64,000 bases of DNA from Trochalopteron elliotii (GCA_024734555.1 JANPWX010000097.1:5139004-5203003); one strand, 5' to 3'; positions 1 to 12,490 are shown, counted from the first letter of the stretch. Notes: generated by a model from the sequence alone, not told the origin. Made by a program: numbers and translations.

Positions 1-1202
1 ATTGCCCATTTATTTCTATGTCCTCAGTTATATTTTTAACAAAACTTTCTATTTATCTAGGCACATTTATGCAGTAACTGGCATGAGGGCAGTGAGCTAG
101 ACCCTCAGATATTACACACTGACTAGGTTTTGCTGCCCAGAATTTAATTTTAGTCAGATGAGGATCAGGCCCGTTGTTAGGAGACCTTCTGAAAACCATC
201 AGTTGTTTATGAGAGCTGACAGCAAATACAACAGTTCAATCCTTATGCGCTGAACCCAGAAATTTTCAAGGTGACTGACTTGGCTGCAGGACAGCTGCCA
301 TTTTATGAAGTTTGCACGGAAAGCTTCAAAAAAGAAATGGATCCTGAGCTCCCACTGAGACTTATTGTCTACTTTTTAATATTTTGTTGTTTTTATTTTT
401 TGCTCGCAAAACTGATTCTGACTGCCTATGGATGGTTCATTTTCTTCAGGAAAACAATGTAGGAAAAATACCTGCCTTCCTTTGGTCTGAAAATATGGAC
501 TCTGAATCTCATATAAACAAAGTGACTGAATTTTTCTGATGCATTTCAGATTTGTAGTTCTAGCCCCAACCAGAGCTCAAAAAGTGAAGGTATGTGAAAA
601 ATAATGTTACTTGGATGCTTTAAAATGTCAGAAAAGGCAAATTCCAGGGAGGTGCAAAGTCCTCTGAGGTAATACATATCTCAGCTCACTGAAAATAACT
701 TACCTTGGCAGGTTGTGTCATGTCAAAGTAAATAATGCTGAAATGCATTAAAGGATCTGAAGACTGGATCTGTCTTCAATAAGGGAGATCTGTATCACAC
801 CACTATTCCCTTTTATCTGCACCGTTGTGTTAGAGGGCAATTCTTCTGAAAACCTCAGGAAAGTATGCCTGGGCACCCCAAAAAACCACAGTTCTGGGGA
901 GAGGTTCTTGAGGGGAGATACTTGGTATAGCCCAGGCTGAGAGGGAGATGAACTTCATGCTCTGAAGTGTCATTCCATGGGATTTGTTGCAGGGTGGGGG
1001 GAATAAGGGAATTGCAGATATTGACATGTCATAGGTGATGATGGTAGGAGGTGACAATTTTGGGCACAAAACTATTTTTTAACATGCAGACAAAAATTTC
1101 TGGTGCAATGTCCACTGTTTTCAGTAAACTTCTCTCACCTCAGAATATGGGGGAGTTTGACACTCTGGTTCTGCTACAGCAGCAAGACCATGGCAAGAAG
1201 AG
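1..1202. other. Unique non-coding sequence, no gene seen
   Basis: This AT-leaning stretch has no recognisable gene or repeat. A 63-codon open frame at 271-462 begins at a GTG and contains a hydrophobic run that could pass for a membrane helix, but it has no vertebrate-style start context and no family resemblance, so I treat it as chance. Confidence 0.6.
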
Positions 1203-1271
1203 GTATGTGCATATGCATACACACACACACACACACACACATACACACATGCATACAAATATATATATGTG
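1203..1271. repeat. (AC)n/(TA)n microsatellite with long alternating purine-pyrimidine tract
   Basis: The core is eleven perfect AC units at 1219-1240, flanked by TGTGCATATGCATAC on the left and ACACATGCATACA on the right. Every base from 1203 to 1257 alternates purine and pyrimidine, and a second alternating run (ATATATATATGTG) covers 1259-1271. Such tracts are length-polymorphic, and long alternating tracts are known to favour left-handed Z-DNA under negative supercoiling. Two short open frames that cross it (1051-1272 and 1103-1315) read the repeat as Thr/His runs and are artefacts. Confidence 0.95.
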
Positions 1272-3558
1272 AATATTTCTATGTGAATTCAGAGGGAATC
1301 CCAGCAACCCCATGATAGCCAGTCAGCTTCAGGAGGGACCAAGCAAATGAGAAAAATGGAGGAAGAAAAAGACAAAGCAGGAGACAACATTGCATCTCAT
1401 TCTGCCCCTTCTGCCTCTTGCTGAGATTCAGAGAGATTTGAGACAGCCCATGTTCCTCCATCACTGAGTGAACGACCTGCTCCCTCAGCTGAGATATTAA
1501 TAAAGTCAACTTGCTTTTTTGGAATTAAGGAAAGAAATGCAGATGTTGAGCTGAACTGACAGCCCTTCAGGAAGCCTTAAAATCCCCCTACTTTCTTTAA
1601 AGGGAAAACAAGGTTTGCAATTAGTGAACTACAGCAGGTTTAAGCATCCAATTGCTATTAATGCAATTATAGTTAAGGTTGTGATAGCTCTAGTGTCTTC
1701 TTGAAAACTCAGACCTCCATTTCATTAGGCCATTCAGTGCTTTTTAAATATTGCTTCTACCACTTAGGAAAAGGACATATAAATTGTGGATTGAGAATCC
1801 TGCAGATATGGCTCATATGCTCTGAAGTATGACTGTACATGTGTCTGGGGTGGGACGAGAAGGTATTTGAGAAACATTTTGGTATGTCCTGGAGAGCACA
1901 GCTTGCACAGCTTGGTACAGCAGAGCAGCAGCTTCAGCAAAGGTGCTGTAGTGACTCTGCTGTGCAAATCAATGCTTACACATAAATACTGGGTTAATGT
2001 ATCTGACAGGAGCAATGTACAAAAGCAAGACTATCTTAATACTGCTGTCACCAGTGCTTGTGCTGCAAGAACACGTCTCTCTGTACCTTCCATATGGCAG
2101 ACACTTTAAAAATACAGTGGTTTAACAGGTTTTACTGTTTCCATCTAAATTCCTCTTCCCAAGGGTAAGGAGTAGTGACCCTTTGAATCTTTCAGCTGCA
2201 AATAGCAAAGAGTGAATCAGTGTCCACCTCAGGCTGTAACCTTTACCCTCTAGTGAGGCAGCACTTTGAGTCCTTTCCATCCAGTCACTTGTTTCCACAA
2301 AAACCATGGGAAATTAAGAATTCTGTGACCTGGGACTAGTTGAGCTCAAGTGTCCCGTGGATTCGGTGATGCAGGCAGAAAGACAGATGGACAGAAAATG
2401 GTAAGATTTGACATTAAATGCATGAAATATTGTGTGCAACAGCCTTATTTCTCTTATTCCTTTGTCAGTAAAAAAATGTTAGAGTGTTTTGAGTCTTCCG
2501 ATGATTAGGCCATGCCCACCATCCACCACTTCTTCTCACCCATTGTCCTTTAGAGCAAAATAAGCTCACAGAAGTACTCTCAATGGCTGGCCTAGGGCTT
2601 CAGTGCATTTGGGGTTTGGATCCTGGCTGTGTTGCTGACATGATTTATGGTATTTACTGTTTAGACTGAAATGCCAAAAGCATTCATCAAGCTGTACAAA
2701 AAGGCCATTCCATCCTTTCTCTCTCCATATCATGTCTGAAGAAGTATTTTTGGCCAGGTATGCCAAGCAACACAATGCTCAGCTGAAAAAAATGGGACTC
2801 CATACACAAAAAAAAGGTTCATTGAGATCACAGCACATATATAATAAAAAATAAGTTACTTTTCCTACAAAATGCAAAAGAAATCCCGGATAAGCTTATT
2901 TTGTTCTATTAATCTCAGTTGAATTCTGCAATTATTTTCGTGTAGTAAGTTCAATCATTTTTAGTATCTTTACTTGTGCAATGTTTTATCTTAATGCAGT
3001 CAGTCAGATAGGTAGAAAGAATGATTGATTTTTTCTCTTTCTATATTGAATACTAAGTAGAGGCATAAATGGACAAAATCATCATTGAAATAGAGACACA
3101 AACAGTATTTTCCAAGCTAAGTGCAAAGAGAAGCCAGCATATATGCATTTCAAATGAGGCAGGGAAATTACTGTGGAAGACCTGCTCTAATTGTCGTTCC
3201 TGGGAAAGGACAAAATGAAAATTGCTGGTTTGTTATTCAGGTGCATCACCTAGCACAGCAGGATCTTGTTCCTCTCAGAAATTCTCAAAGGCTACCAAGC
3301 AAATAAATATTCTTTGCCATTCCTATTCATTTTCCTGAGACATCTTCCATCCAAAGGCTTTTGAGGGTTTCATCCTGACTGTGTAGTGGAAATGTCCTAT
3401 AGGCAAGGGGGCTCCAAGTGTCCAGTGCCCTGAACATCTGGACTGGGAGATGGGCAAGATGTGGAGCAGCTGTGTAACTGATGAGTTTCAGCTAGGTACC
3501 TGTGGTGAGAGGTGGCCTAGCCAACCTGGCTGCTCCTGTTGTGGCTGTGTAGCCACAT
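1272..3558. other. Unique non-coding sequence, no gene seen
   Basis: I see no domain-bearing frame, RNA gene or recognisable transposon. The part around 2830-3120 is AT-rich with ordinary TTTATT/AATAAA-type words, none of which follows a credible terminal exon. Confidence 0.55.
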
Positions 3559-3606
3559 GAACAGTAGATGTAAGGAGTGTAGGAACAGTAGATGTAAGGA
3601 GCGTAC
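3559..3606. repeat. Tandem duplication, two 24-bp units
   Basis: The units are 3559-3582 and 3583-3606. Both begin GAACAGTAGATGTAAGGAG and differ at two of 24 positions. They lie immediately next to each other with no spacer, which fits a simple slippage duplication. No function is implied. Confidence 0.9.
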
Positions 3607-5085
3607 TTCCTTTCTGTGTGCTGCTGCAGATCTGCTTGCGCAGAAATGATTATTTATCTTATACTTCTGACTTAAATTTTTTCTTGATTAGGGCAGTTTT
3701 CAAATCCAGAGCAGCACCACTGGCAAAGGGACTTTTGAGGGACAAAATTCCTCAGCTTTGATTATAACTTCTGTGTGCAGTACAGCATAAATGTACACAG
3801 ACACCCCAAACACCTCCAAATACAGCACACTACCTGCTGTGAGCTTAAAGGTGCAGCTTGCTAACAAAATTTTGTGATCACATTCTAATGAAAGGAATAA
3901 GTTCTCTAAAACTTCCAAAGCACCTGAAACAGTTGTACAGTGAAATCTGAAGGCTACCCATCTGAAATTCCAAGGCTTTTTATGCCCTACCATGCATGGC
4001 ATCTACCTGGCCATTCTGCCTCAGGAGCCAGCACTGCCTGCTTCCCAACTGAAGTCAAGTTCTATCCAAGGAGGCAGGATAACATAGCCATGATGGCACA
4101 GCCTTGTGACAACAACACCACCAGTGGTGAGGAGAAGCATCTTCATTTCCTCCCCTGCCCTGAGTCTGCAAAGATCAAGAGGGATGTGGATATGGATACC
4201 CAATGCTCTCACTCTCCTGTCAGCTGCACCTTGCTGTCAGAGTCATCACACTGGAAAAGTACCATGGACAAGCAGAAACTGGGAGTCACACTGAAGACAC
4301 ACAGGCCTTGTGTGGTGAGGGAATAGATCCAGGAGCTAACAATGTCTTAAAAATCTGGCATGCTCCTTTTACGCTTGGTCCTGGATCTGGGAAACCATAG
4401 TATGCACTCAGGCTGTTGTTACAGCCCATGGAGATGTAGTGTGGTGAGGTAACAGCAATGTAGGGGAAAGCCATCCTTGAGAAACTGCTTAAAAATATGC
4501 TCTGAGATCAGAAGAAAGTCCCTAAGTCTTGCCTGAAAGATATGAACCCCACTTATGGGGGCTGTGGTGATCCCTGCTGCACGTACTGTCTCTCTGTTAA
4601 AAGGGAGCTGTGAAGGGGAAGGTGAGTGGTGTGCTTTGCCATTCCAAGGGATGTGTGAGATTTCACTTACTCACAAGTGGTGCAGATGAAAATGGAGGGT
4701 ATGGACATACCTGTGATGTGTTGAGGCATATTGGCAATAGATTTGGGAAAACGCAGGTTTCCAGATGTCTGCAAGTTCTGGTATGTGAGCTGTAAACCAA
4801 AGGTACAATAGTGGATGAGGTGTCTGCTCTCAGTGCAAACATTTTTCCTACTTGCATTGTGCCAGGATGCTTTGCAGGCTTTAATCATCCCAAGGTAGAA
4901 AGCTGGTGAGTAAAGTCTTGTCGCTTTATGGGTTTGCCTGAAACTGAAAGAAAAGAAAATGTAGCAGACCAAAACCATTTAATCTGGAGCAAAGTTAAGA
5001 GAACTAGTTAATGAAAGAAAGGCAGTTATTTAAAGGTGTGAAACTGCTGGAGAGAGCCAAGATACAAGGGGTTATCCATAGATGT
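3607..5085. other. Unique non-coding sequence with an unsupported 128-codon open frame
   Basis: The longest open frame (3940-4326, forward) starts at GTG and gives a protein with no signal peptide, membrane segment, cysteine pattern or family motif. Shorter overlapping frames are open on both strands over the same bases, which points to stop-poor composition and not to coding. I call no gene. Confidence 0.5.
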
Positions 5086-5204
5086 GGCCAAGTTAAACAA
5101 GAAAAGCTGGTGACTCAGGGAGGCTCCACCTCCAGTGTCATTCACAAACCCAGCCTGTCCCTGGGCAGCCACTCAGCTTTGATTGTGTCCTGTTTAACTT
5201 GGCC
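5086..5204. repeat. 119-bp segment bounded by a 14-bp perfect inverted repeat
   Basis: The left arm GGCCAAGTTAAACA (5086-5099) is the exact reverse complement of the right arm TGTTTAACTTGGCC (5191-5204). The 91-bp interior is not self-complementary over its length but contains a shorter CCCAG...CTGGG pairing. The pairing stops cleanly at both outer ends. It could be the remains of a small terminal-inverted-repeat element or a chance inverted repeat. I see no clear target-site duplication. Confidence 0.7.
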
Positions 5205-8200
5205 TTCGGATGACTAAGTCTTCCAAAAGCTGGCTTTTGGGGGAGGTATCACACCTTAAAACATCTGATCCTCTTTTATAAGTGCAAAATACTCTTTTAT
5301 TTGATTTCTTTGTGCTGCCTGTCTGCATCATTTGGGTTGGTCCTACCAGGGACAGGCATGTTTCTCACTGGCACAAAATGATAGATCCAGAAGTGACTAA
5401 TCTAACAGACTTGGACAAAAGCTCCAAAAAGGTCTGTCTCCTTCTTTGTAGCATGCAGGCTTTAGCTGGCATCTGGAAGACAGTGGCAGAAGTTTACCAA
5501 AAAACCACAGAGGGAAGTCCAGTTTCAGAACTGAGATCCAGATGCCAAGGCCTTGAAGGCTTGTGTCAGGTGATATCCTTGGGAAAGGCTGTTTTGCAGT
5601 GTTTTGGTAACCAAATAGAACAAGTAGTGTCAAATGTCATCAGCATCTAAGAAGTTATTTTGCCTCCCAAGATTATGTGATAAAAATGAAGCTATTCCAT
5701 TTCCAGTGATATTTTCCATGAATTTAATGAGGAGAGGTTCTATTAATAGCAAACCAAAAAGCACTTTCCAGAGCTCAGCACCAACACTGTGCTACTCCCA
5801 GAGTTCGCGAACAGTTTTGAGCTTTTCCAATTTTTTAACTAAGCCGAGAAAAATGAGGATGAACTTAAGAGCAGAGAGTTTGAAACCTACATGGGATGTT
5901 GCCATTTTGTGAGCAGTTTATCACCTCCTTAGGCTGGCTGCTCAGGCTCCTGGATATGCATATTCAAGCAAAATCCACTGGCACTTCAGACTGCAGGGGT
6001 TGAACCACAGCTCTTGGGGTGGACCATTGTCACTCCGCTGCCACTGAGAGCTTGTGGCATGGCTGACTGTGACCTCACTGCTGCAGCTCAGTGGTGTTTG
6101 TCAGGTAGGTACTAGCTTAGCATTAAAATTGTCTTAGCCCTCTGCTACATGACTTAATTTATATTGCCATGGCAGTGAGAGGAATAGTGTTTCATCCACA
6201 CTGATCTTGGCTCTAGAATTCCCCACTGGCTTGATTTATATTAACATGGTGGCAGGGCACAGGGGTGCTTGAGGTGACCTTCAAGGCAGCCTTGCCTGCT
6301 GAAGGCAAGCCCTGTTGCAAGACTCCGACTCCCTCCTCTGCCTTCATGAGGATAGCCACAGGCTGAAAGATGGCCTAGGAGCTCCCCATGCAATATTCAT
6401 TCCTTGGGGGTCTGACCAAGCTTTCCTGGCTGAAGCCAGGTGCAAAAATTCCCCTTTGCTGTGAGACAAGAGGAACTGAGAGTCACCACTGCAGAAATGC
6501 CCCAGTCTGAATCTCCACCAGTTGCTTCTCAATGCACTTGTGGAGTGAGAAGCAATGACAGCCCCTGTGCCCCATTCTCAGGTGGAAGCTGGGAGATTGC
6601 TTGCACACAATGCTGTCATTCTGGGAGGGTCAGCCGCTATCCTGCTAGCAGCAGGCAGGGTCCATCCTGGCTCAAAGCTAAACCTGTGAAGGGTGACATC
6701 ATGCAGAAGGCACTTAGAGATGCAGCCTGCCAGCACGTGTTATTAAGCTAATCATGGTAGAGGAGGAGCCCCGAGGCTGAGTCGATAAGGTGAAGAACAC
6801 ATTCCACTGTGGTAAATGAAAAGCCCTCAGAGCCACCTTCAGTTTTGCGTCACAGAGCTGCATGCTGGAAATGGCACAACAGTGAGATCAAACCACCCCC
6901 AGGGCCTGGACTCTGCTGTCTCCCTGCCCTGGAGCAACCTGGTATTTATGTTAGGAGCAGACAGCTGCAGAAAGCACAGAAAAACCCAGGACCATGCTGG
7001 GGACTGCTGAGGAAACCTTCGCTACAGACTGAGGCAGCCTTGCTCTGGGGCAGGGTGTGAATACCTCCCAGTCCTGCCCTGAAGCCCAACTTCCCTGTCC
7101 TGGTTCCTGGTTTAGACCTACACTGCATGTAATTCCCCTCTTCCACACTTCTTCCAGGATGGTTACCAGATGCCTCTTTCCACTGCTTATCAGAGTAAAT
7201 GCTGCCCTTCTCCAGAAGATCCCATCTACTACAGGGCATTCTTGTAGGTGGAAAGCTTGAGGGCAGCAGCCCTTCCCCTGTGTCACTTTCGGATGTCACA
7301 GGCCATGAGATTTTCAGTCATGGTGCTCAGGAGCTGAAGGTTTGATATCTCAGCTGCTCTGGAAAACAAGTCCCCACATCATCAATGCTGGCATCTGCCC
7401 TTCAGGAGAGGAGGGACCCTTGCAGAGGATCCCACCATGGGCAAGAGAATGAAAGTGCAGCAATGTCTCAGGCAGTCTGGGGGGCAGAAGTTCAGATCTC
7501 AAGAATCAAACTAAAAGAAAACAAGCAAATAAAAAAGCATTGCTTTGGCTTCAGCCAGGAACCCAGGACAGTGAACAGAGGAGGCTGGAAAGCCAATATA
7601 TTCTACCCTGGGGGAATCGACTTTGCTTGCGCCAAAGAGGAAAGAAATGAATGTAAAGTAAAGAGCAAAGATGAAAGCCATATATCTCAAGCACAGACTG
7701 CCACAGCCATGATTGGCAGTTTACATATTACATTTTATAGCATTCCTCTTCTCCTCCCTCCATATTTTCTTTCTCCCCATTTCTCTGCTGACAGCTCATA
7801 CACACGCCTTGCACTGCACAAATAAGTGCTCTGCTCCTCCCTCGCATCCTGCTCAGACTTCACACCAGCCCGTCCCAAGTTCACAGACCACCCCACCATC
7901 CTGGCTGCATGCAGGAGAGACAGAAAGTCAAGGTCTGAGTTCTCACAAGTCCACTGAAAAGATTTCCTGTCATGTGCAAACAAACCCATCTCCTCTTCTC
8001 TGGCTTATTTGGTTTTTACTGAATCCGGTCAAATCACGATTTCCCCCTTCTCTTTCAATAAACAATCAGCCCTTGTCAACTTGATTATGAGCTGCTGATG
8101 CAGCATTGTTGAATCCAAGCCCTGAGTGTATGTTTTGGCAAAAACAGCTCTATTTTCAGCTAGGCGTGCAAGGTGGCTTGCCAAGAGCCTCAGCTTTCTG

Positions 8201-8999
8201 AGCAGACCCAAGGTGTGCTGGAGGCAGGGGTCCCACTGGCTGCCTGGGCGGCAGGACCAGGGGCTGGGTCTGCACAGCTCAGCACTGGCACTCCTGGCAG
8301 GACCTGCACCACCTTGCTGCACCTCCTGAACTGATCCAGAGCAGGATCCCAGCAGGATCACGTACACTGAGCAGGGAGAGCACTAAGAAACCCTGTGCCA
8401 GTTCTGACCACTCTGAGAGCAACCACTTGGCATGTCAGCTCCCAAGGAGATTTACTTTGCCTACATTAAATTTCATAGAACTCTTTATCTCTGTGTCCAG
8501 TGTATGTTCCTGGTGTAGGAGCTTTGAGAGCCCTCAGCTATGCAAAAGTTGAGGGGCAGGATTTACGCTTTCTCCACACCAGGACAGATACCCTCCAAGT
8601 CAGCTTGTTTACACTCAGACAACACAGCCTTCATGTAATTCTTCTCCTTAAAGGGTATTTATTTCTTTCCAGGCCAATGGCATATCCCTATCTTCAATTT
8701 TCCTCTGGGGCCACTCATGCTTTTGACGTCTATTTTTCCTGTTGGTGCTTTCTTTTGGATGCTCTGTTTCCCGTGGATTCAGTGTCCATAAGGGCCAGGT
8801 GTTTGAAATAAAACAGTGAAGGCACAGACACAAAAATGAAGTGTAACACAATATGGACAAAGTGACTTCCCACTTCTCTCATGATATCCTTCTTGCAGAA
8901 GTCTCTTTTCCCCACGTGGAATGACCAACTTGCTCCCAGCTAATGCTGACAGCATGCAGATTCACAAACTGGCTGCCCGTACCACTCTTTTGTTTTCTA
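5205..8999. other. Unique non-coding sequence, no gene seen
   Basis: Composition alternates between AT-rich and moderately GC-rich, CpG-poor sequence. Several 60-145-codon frames are open on both strands at 6.4-8.4 kb, but none carries a domain signature or paired splice sites that convinced me. A 112-codon reverse frame at 8029-8367 has a Leu/Arg/Lys-rich C-terminal half but matches no family I know. Confidence 0.5.
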
Positions 9000-9345
9000 A
9001 CCAAATCCCGTTTATTTTTTTGCCGGCAGCGATGCTGCAGCAGCACAGCCCCTCGGGCAGTTTGCAGTGGGCAGGGCTGGCAGCTGGCAAGTGTGGGCAG
9101 TGACAGACCCTGCTGGTGGAGAGATACCACCCTCTGCAGAGCTGTGCAGGGGTGGCCATGCACGTGTGTACCTGCACACGAGTGCCTGGCTGTGCTGGAG
9201 ACTGCCCGTGCCCGTGCCTCCATCTCCTCCTGTTGAATTCCAGAGGCGTTACGTATCCTGCGGAGAGAGGGAACAATTTATGCCACGGGCATAAATAAAG
9301 CTACTGAAAATTTGCAGTAGCACGGGTTGCTCAGGGCCTGAGCCC
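9000..9345. other. CpG-richer patch
   Basis: About a dozen CpG dinucleotides are packed into roughly 350 bp (for example GCCGGCAGCGATGC, CCCGTGCCCGTGCC and GGCGTTACGTATCCTGCGG), while the surrounding kilobases are strongly CpG-depleted. The patch is too short to call a classical promoter-linked CpG island, and I see no clear TATA or initiator arrangement. It may be a small unmethylated or conserved element. Confidence 0.4.
9276..9343. repeat. Three consecutive palindromes (hairpin cluster)
   Basis: Three inverted repeats follow one another in 68 bp. The first is ATTTATGCC / GGCATAAAT (9276-9284 and 9288-9296, 3-nt loop). The second is GCTACTG / CAGTAGC (9300-9306 and 9315-9321, 8-nt loop). 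The third is GCTCAGG / CCTGAGC (9329-9335 and 9337-9343, single-base centre). All stems are perfect. The cluster does not match any structured RNA family I know. Confidence 0.75.
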
Positions 9346-12153
9346 AATCCCACACTGGACAGGGACAAAATCTGCCTTAGGGGGGAGGTGGGTAGGGGCC
9401 AAGGTGCAGGGATGCTGCTGGGAAGGACACAAGGGCAAACGTTTAGGCAAGGTGTCTGCTGTTTCCTTGTTATGTGGCAAGTTGTGCTATTTGTTTGTGA
9501 CTGCTGGCACAAGCCAGGGGGATGTATTTCTGCCTCCTCATTACACAATAACCTTGAACCAGTGAATGTTTGTATACAGCTGAGACAAACACACCAGCAC
9601 TTCTTGTGTACAGGCGTGACTTCACAGAAAGCAGTGGCTTATTGGCTCATGAGAGACATGTGATGCAATTACCAAAATTAATTTTTAAAAAATGTAGTCA
9701 CTACACATTCAAGTAAATTTACATTGTTATCCCATGTTTCAAAGGAAGGGGATGGTACTACTGCTTTTATGAAGGGCAACAGGATGCCACCAAGTAACAC
9801 CTGCACAGAGCTTACCTGACGTGGTAACTGGTGTTCTTCTTTAGAAATAGCATGTGCAATTTATTCACTGGCCTTTAGATACATAGGTTGTAGGTATTCA
9901 ACAGATGAGTTAGAGTCAAGGGAGAGAAACAGGCATTTCTGTGTATGGTTTACCCCAAACTGGAGCATATCTCTAACATTAGGCAAGTGAATTGCACTTT
10001 ATAGGTGTCCTCTTCTTTCTCTTGACTCTGGAGGGGCTCCTGAGCTCAAGTTCAGACATAACACTGCCAATTTGAAAATGTGCAGGAAGCAATTTTATTC
10101 TTGGTCTTTCCTGGAAGACTTTGATGACCACAAACTTGTGACTTGCAAAACCTCCCTCATTTTTCAAACCTCCTTTTTTTTTTCCATCCCCGTGTTGCCT
10201 GAGTGACACTCTTGTGTTCTGGCCGATTCACCACTCCCCTGGCTATTTCCCAGCACGAAATTGCTCTCAGTGAGTGATGAATGAGTGCTCTGCCTTAACT
10301 CTGCCAGAGCAAAGGGCACAGCTACCATATACACCACAACTTTTGGAGTATGATGAATTTGAGCTTTTACAGAAATCTTTATTACCTCACCCTCCTTACC
10401 CTTGGAACTGAACTTCTCATGGGCAGTTTTCAATTCAATTTGCTTTCTTAAGAAGAAAAAAAAAGGTGGCAAGTCAAGAGTGATTCTGTTATAGTGATTT
10501 TCAGTTGGTGTAAAACCCAGTACTGAGATGAAATGGGCTGCTCAGCCAGGAAGAGAATTGGCACTTTGCTAGAAAAGCAGGGAAGGCAGTGGCATTCAGA
10601 CTGCTTTCAATGCAGCTGTAGGACTGCACCCATGACAAAAGTTGTTTTGGAAACAAGCTGTCTTTACACCCCCTGTAAGTGTTTGCTCATCACTGGAACT
10701 TGGTACACAAAATCTGGCATACTTTTTTAAAAACAAACGAAGTTTTAAAAAGAAAAAAAAAAGAGAGACTGGTCTTGTTTTCTGTTGTTGTAATAACAAC
10801 AGAACATAGTAAAACAAAGGAAACAGAGTCCTCTGGTATTTAGTGACAACAGCTCCGTAACAAAATCTGGAAGAGATTGTTGCTCTTCAAAGTTTGAAGG
10901 CAGGGCTAGGGTAGGTGGAAAGCAAGTGAAGAAGGCAGCTGTAGAGGAAAAGCATGACCAGGCTAAAGCTTTTGAAGATGTCAGATTGGTTCTTGGCACA
11001 GCTACCAATCTTGTATGGGACTGTGGCACTTATCTGTAAAGTTGAAACAAATTTTGAAGCTCTTCAGGGTCTGATGTCAGAAACAGTCCTATGTGTGTTT
11101 GTATGGGGGGAACCTGGCCCTGGAGAAAGCTCCTGTGGTTGAGGGTTGGTGCACAGGGCTTATGCTGGGACACTGTAACCGGCAGAAAGCTGCTCATGTT
11201 CTCCAAAATGCATTTACAAAGACTTTACATGGCACGTGTCTAAAAATATGGGTGCAATTTTGCCTCTCACCCTCCAAAAATGAAGTGCAAGGGTCATTCA
11301 TGTGTGGGACTGGATTTTAACAGCCCCAAGCACCCAGGATTTGGGTTTAATGCAGTAGAAGAGGGAAAGAAGAGGAGTTTGAAGCACAAAGGGACAAGGA
11401 ATGAGCAACTATGAATCTGGAGGCAGACAACACACTAACATTATAACATGATGATATTAACAAAGCCCTCAAACCCAGTCTTGCCTGGTAACTGAGGCCT
11501 GATGCCCAAGACAGGCCAGTTCTCCTGGACATGCTGTGGAGTTGATTGTGCACTTGCTGCAGGGCTCAGCACAGAGGTTGGGGCTGAGGGAGGATGCTAA
11601 CACCATAGGAGGCAGGGGTGCCAGAGCACTGCTGGTGTGACCACACAGTGGCACGGAAGCCGACGCTTTCTCACTGCAAGAAAGTATCTCTGCTGCAACA
11701 ACGTGTCTGCAGATCATCAGTGTAAATTTTGTGTCCAGCACTGGCAAGACAAAATACCACAAATGGAGTAATTTGTCATGCTGCTCATTTATTTTCATAC
11801 ACACAATGGCTGTCTTGAGCAAACCCCATCCTGTTTAAGCTCAGGGACTGTACTGCTCATTCTCTGCATTAAAACTAGATAAACTGAGGAAGTGTCTGGC
11901 CTTCCATTTAGCTAAGAGCTGAGCTTCTGGGCAATACATCAGGTGCTAGCACATTCTCAGCTGCACTAGTGGATTTGTCGAAGTATATATTCAGCAAATG
12001 ATCCAAGAGTTGCATGAGGGATGGGTGAGTTCCAGGTGGCTGTGCAAAGAGTTTGGGGGGGTGTAACTTCATTGTAGTCCAAGGCTGAGGCAGTGGGGCC
12101 AAGATATTATCTTTGGTCTTTATTCAAAGCTGTTCAAAACTCTTGGTCAAGAA
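9346..12153. other. Unique non-coding sequence, no gene seen
   Basis: No exon, RNA gene or transposon is recognisable. A short A-run lies at about 10454-10464 and T/A-rich runs near 10720-10765. A frame at 10533-10730 carries a WHSDCFQC string reminiscent of a LIM zinc finger but lacks the full ligand set (see findings). Confidence 0.5.
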
Positions 12154-12490
12154 ATCATAGAATGGTATGATTTGGCTTGGAAGAGACCTCACAGATCATC
12201 TAGAACTACCCCTTCTCCCATGGGCAGGGACACTTCCCACCAGACCAGGTTCCTCCGGGCCCTGTCCAACCTATTATTGAATGCTTCCAGGGGTGGGTCA
12301 AGCATTGCTTCTCTTGGTGTTCCAGCACCTCATCATCCTCTGAATAAAGAATTTCTTCCTAGTATCTAATCTAAATCTTTCCTCTTTTAGCTTAAAACCA
12401 TTTTCCCTTGTCCTATCCCTATGTGCCCTTATAAAGAAGTTCCTCTCCAGCTTTTTTGTGGGCTCTTCATTACATGATAGGGCTTTATGC
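12154..12490 (-). mobile_element. CR1 LINE 3' fragment, reverse strand
   Basis: The forward strand begins with ATCATAGAATGGTATGATTT, the reverse complement of a CR1 3' terminus (CATAGAAT octamer family). It is followed by the standard antisense CR1 order: a GGAAGAGACCTC block, a TCCAACC block, a 'GGGTGGGTCAAGC...CAGCACCTC' block, 'AATTTCTTCCTAGTATCTAATCTAAAT', and a 'CTTGTCCTATC...AAGTTCCTCTCCAGCTTTTTTGT' block. Similarity fades near 12490. CR1 elements are non-LTR retrotransposons that are usually 5'-truncated on insertion, and this copy fits that pattern. It carries no intact frame. The family call is from recognition of the consensus layout, not an alignment. Confidence 0.93.

Noticed and set aside
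271..462. 63-codon frame with a membrane-like hydrophobic segment
   Set aside because: It starts at GTG, which is not a normal vertebrate start, and AT-rich DNA readily encodes Phe/Leu/Ile runs.
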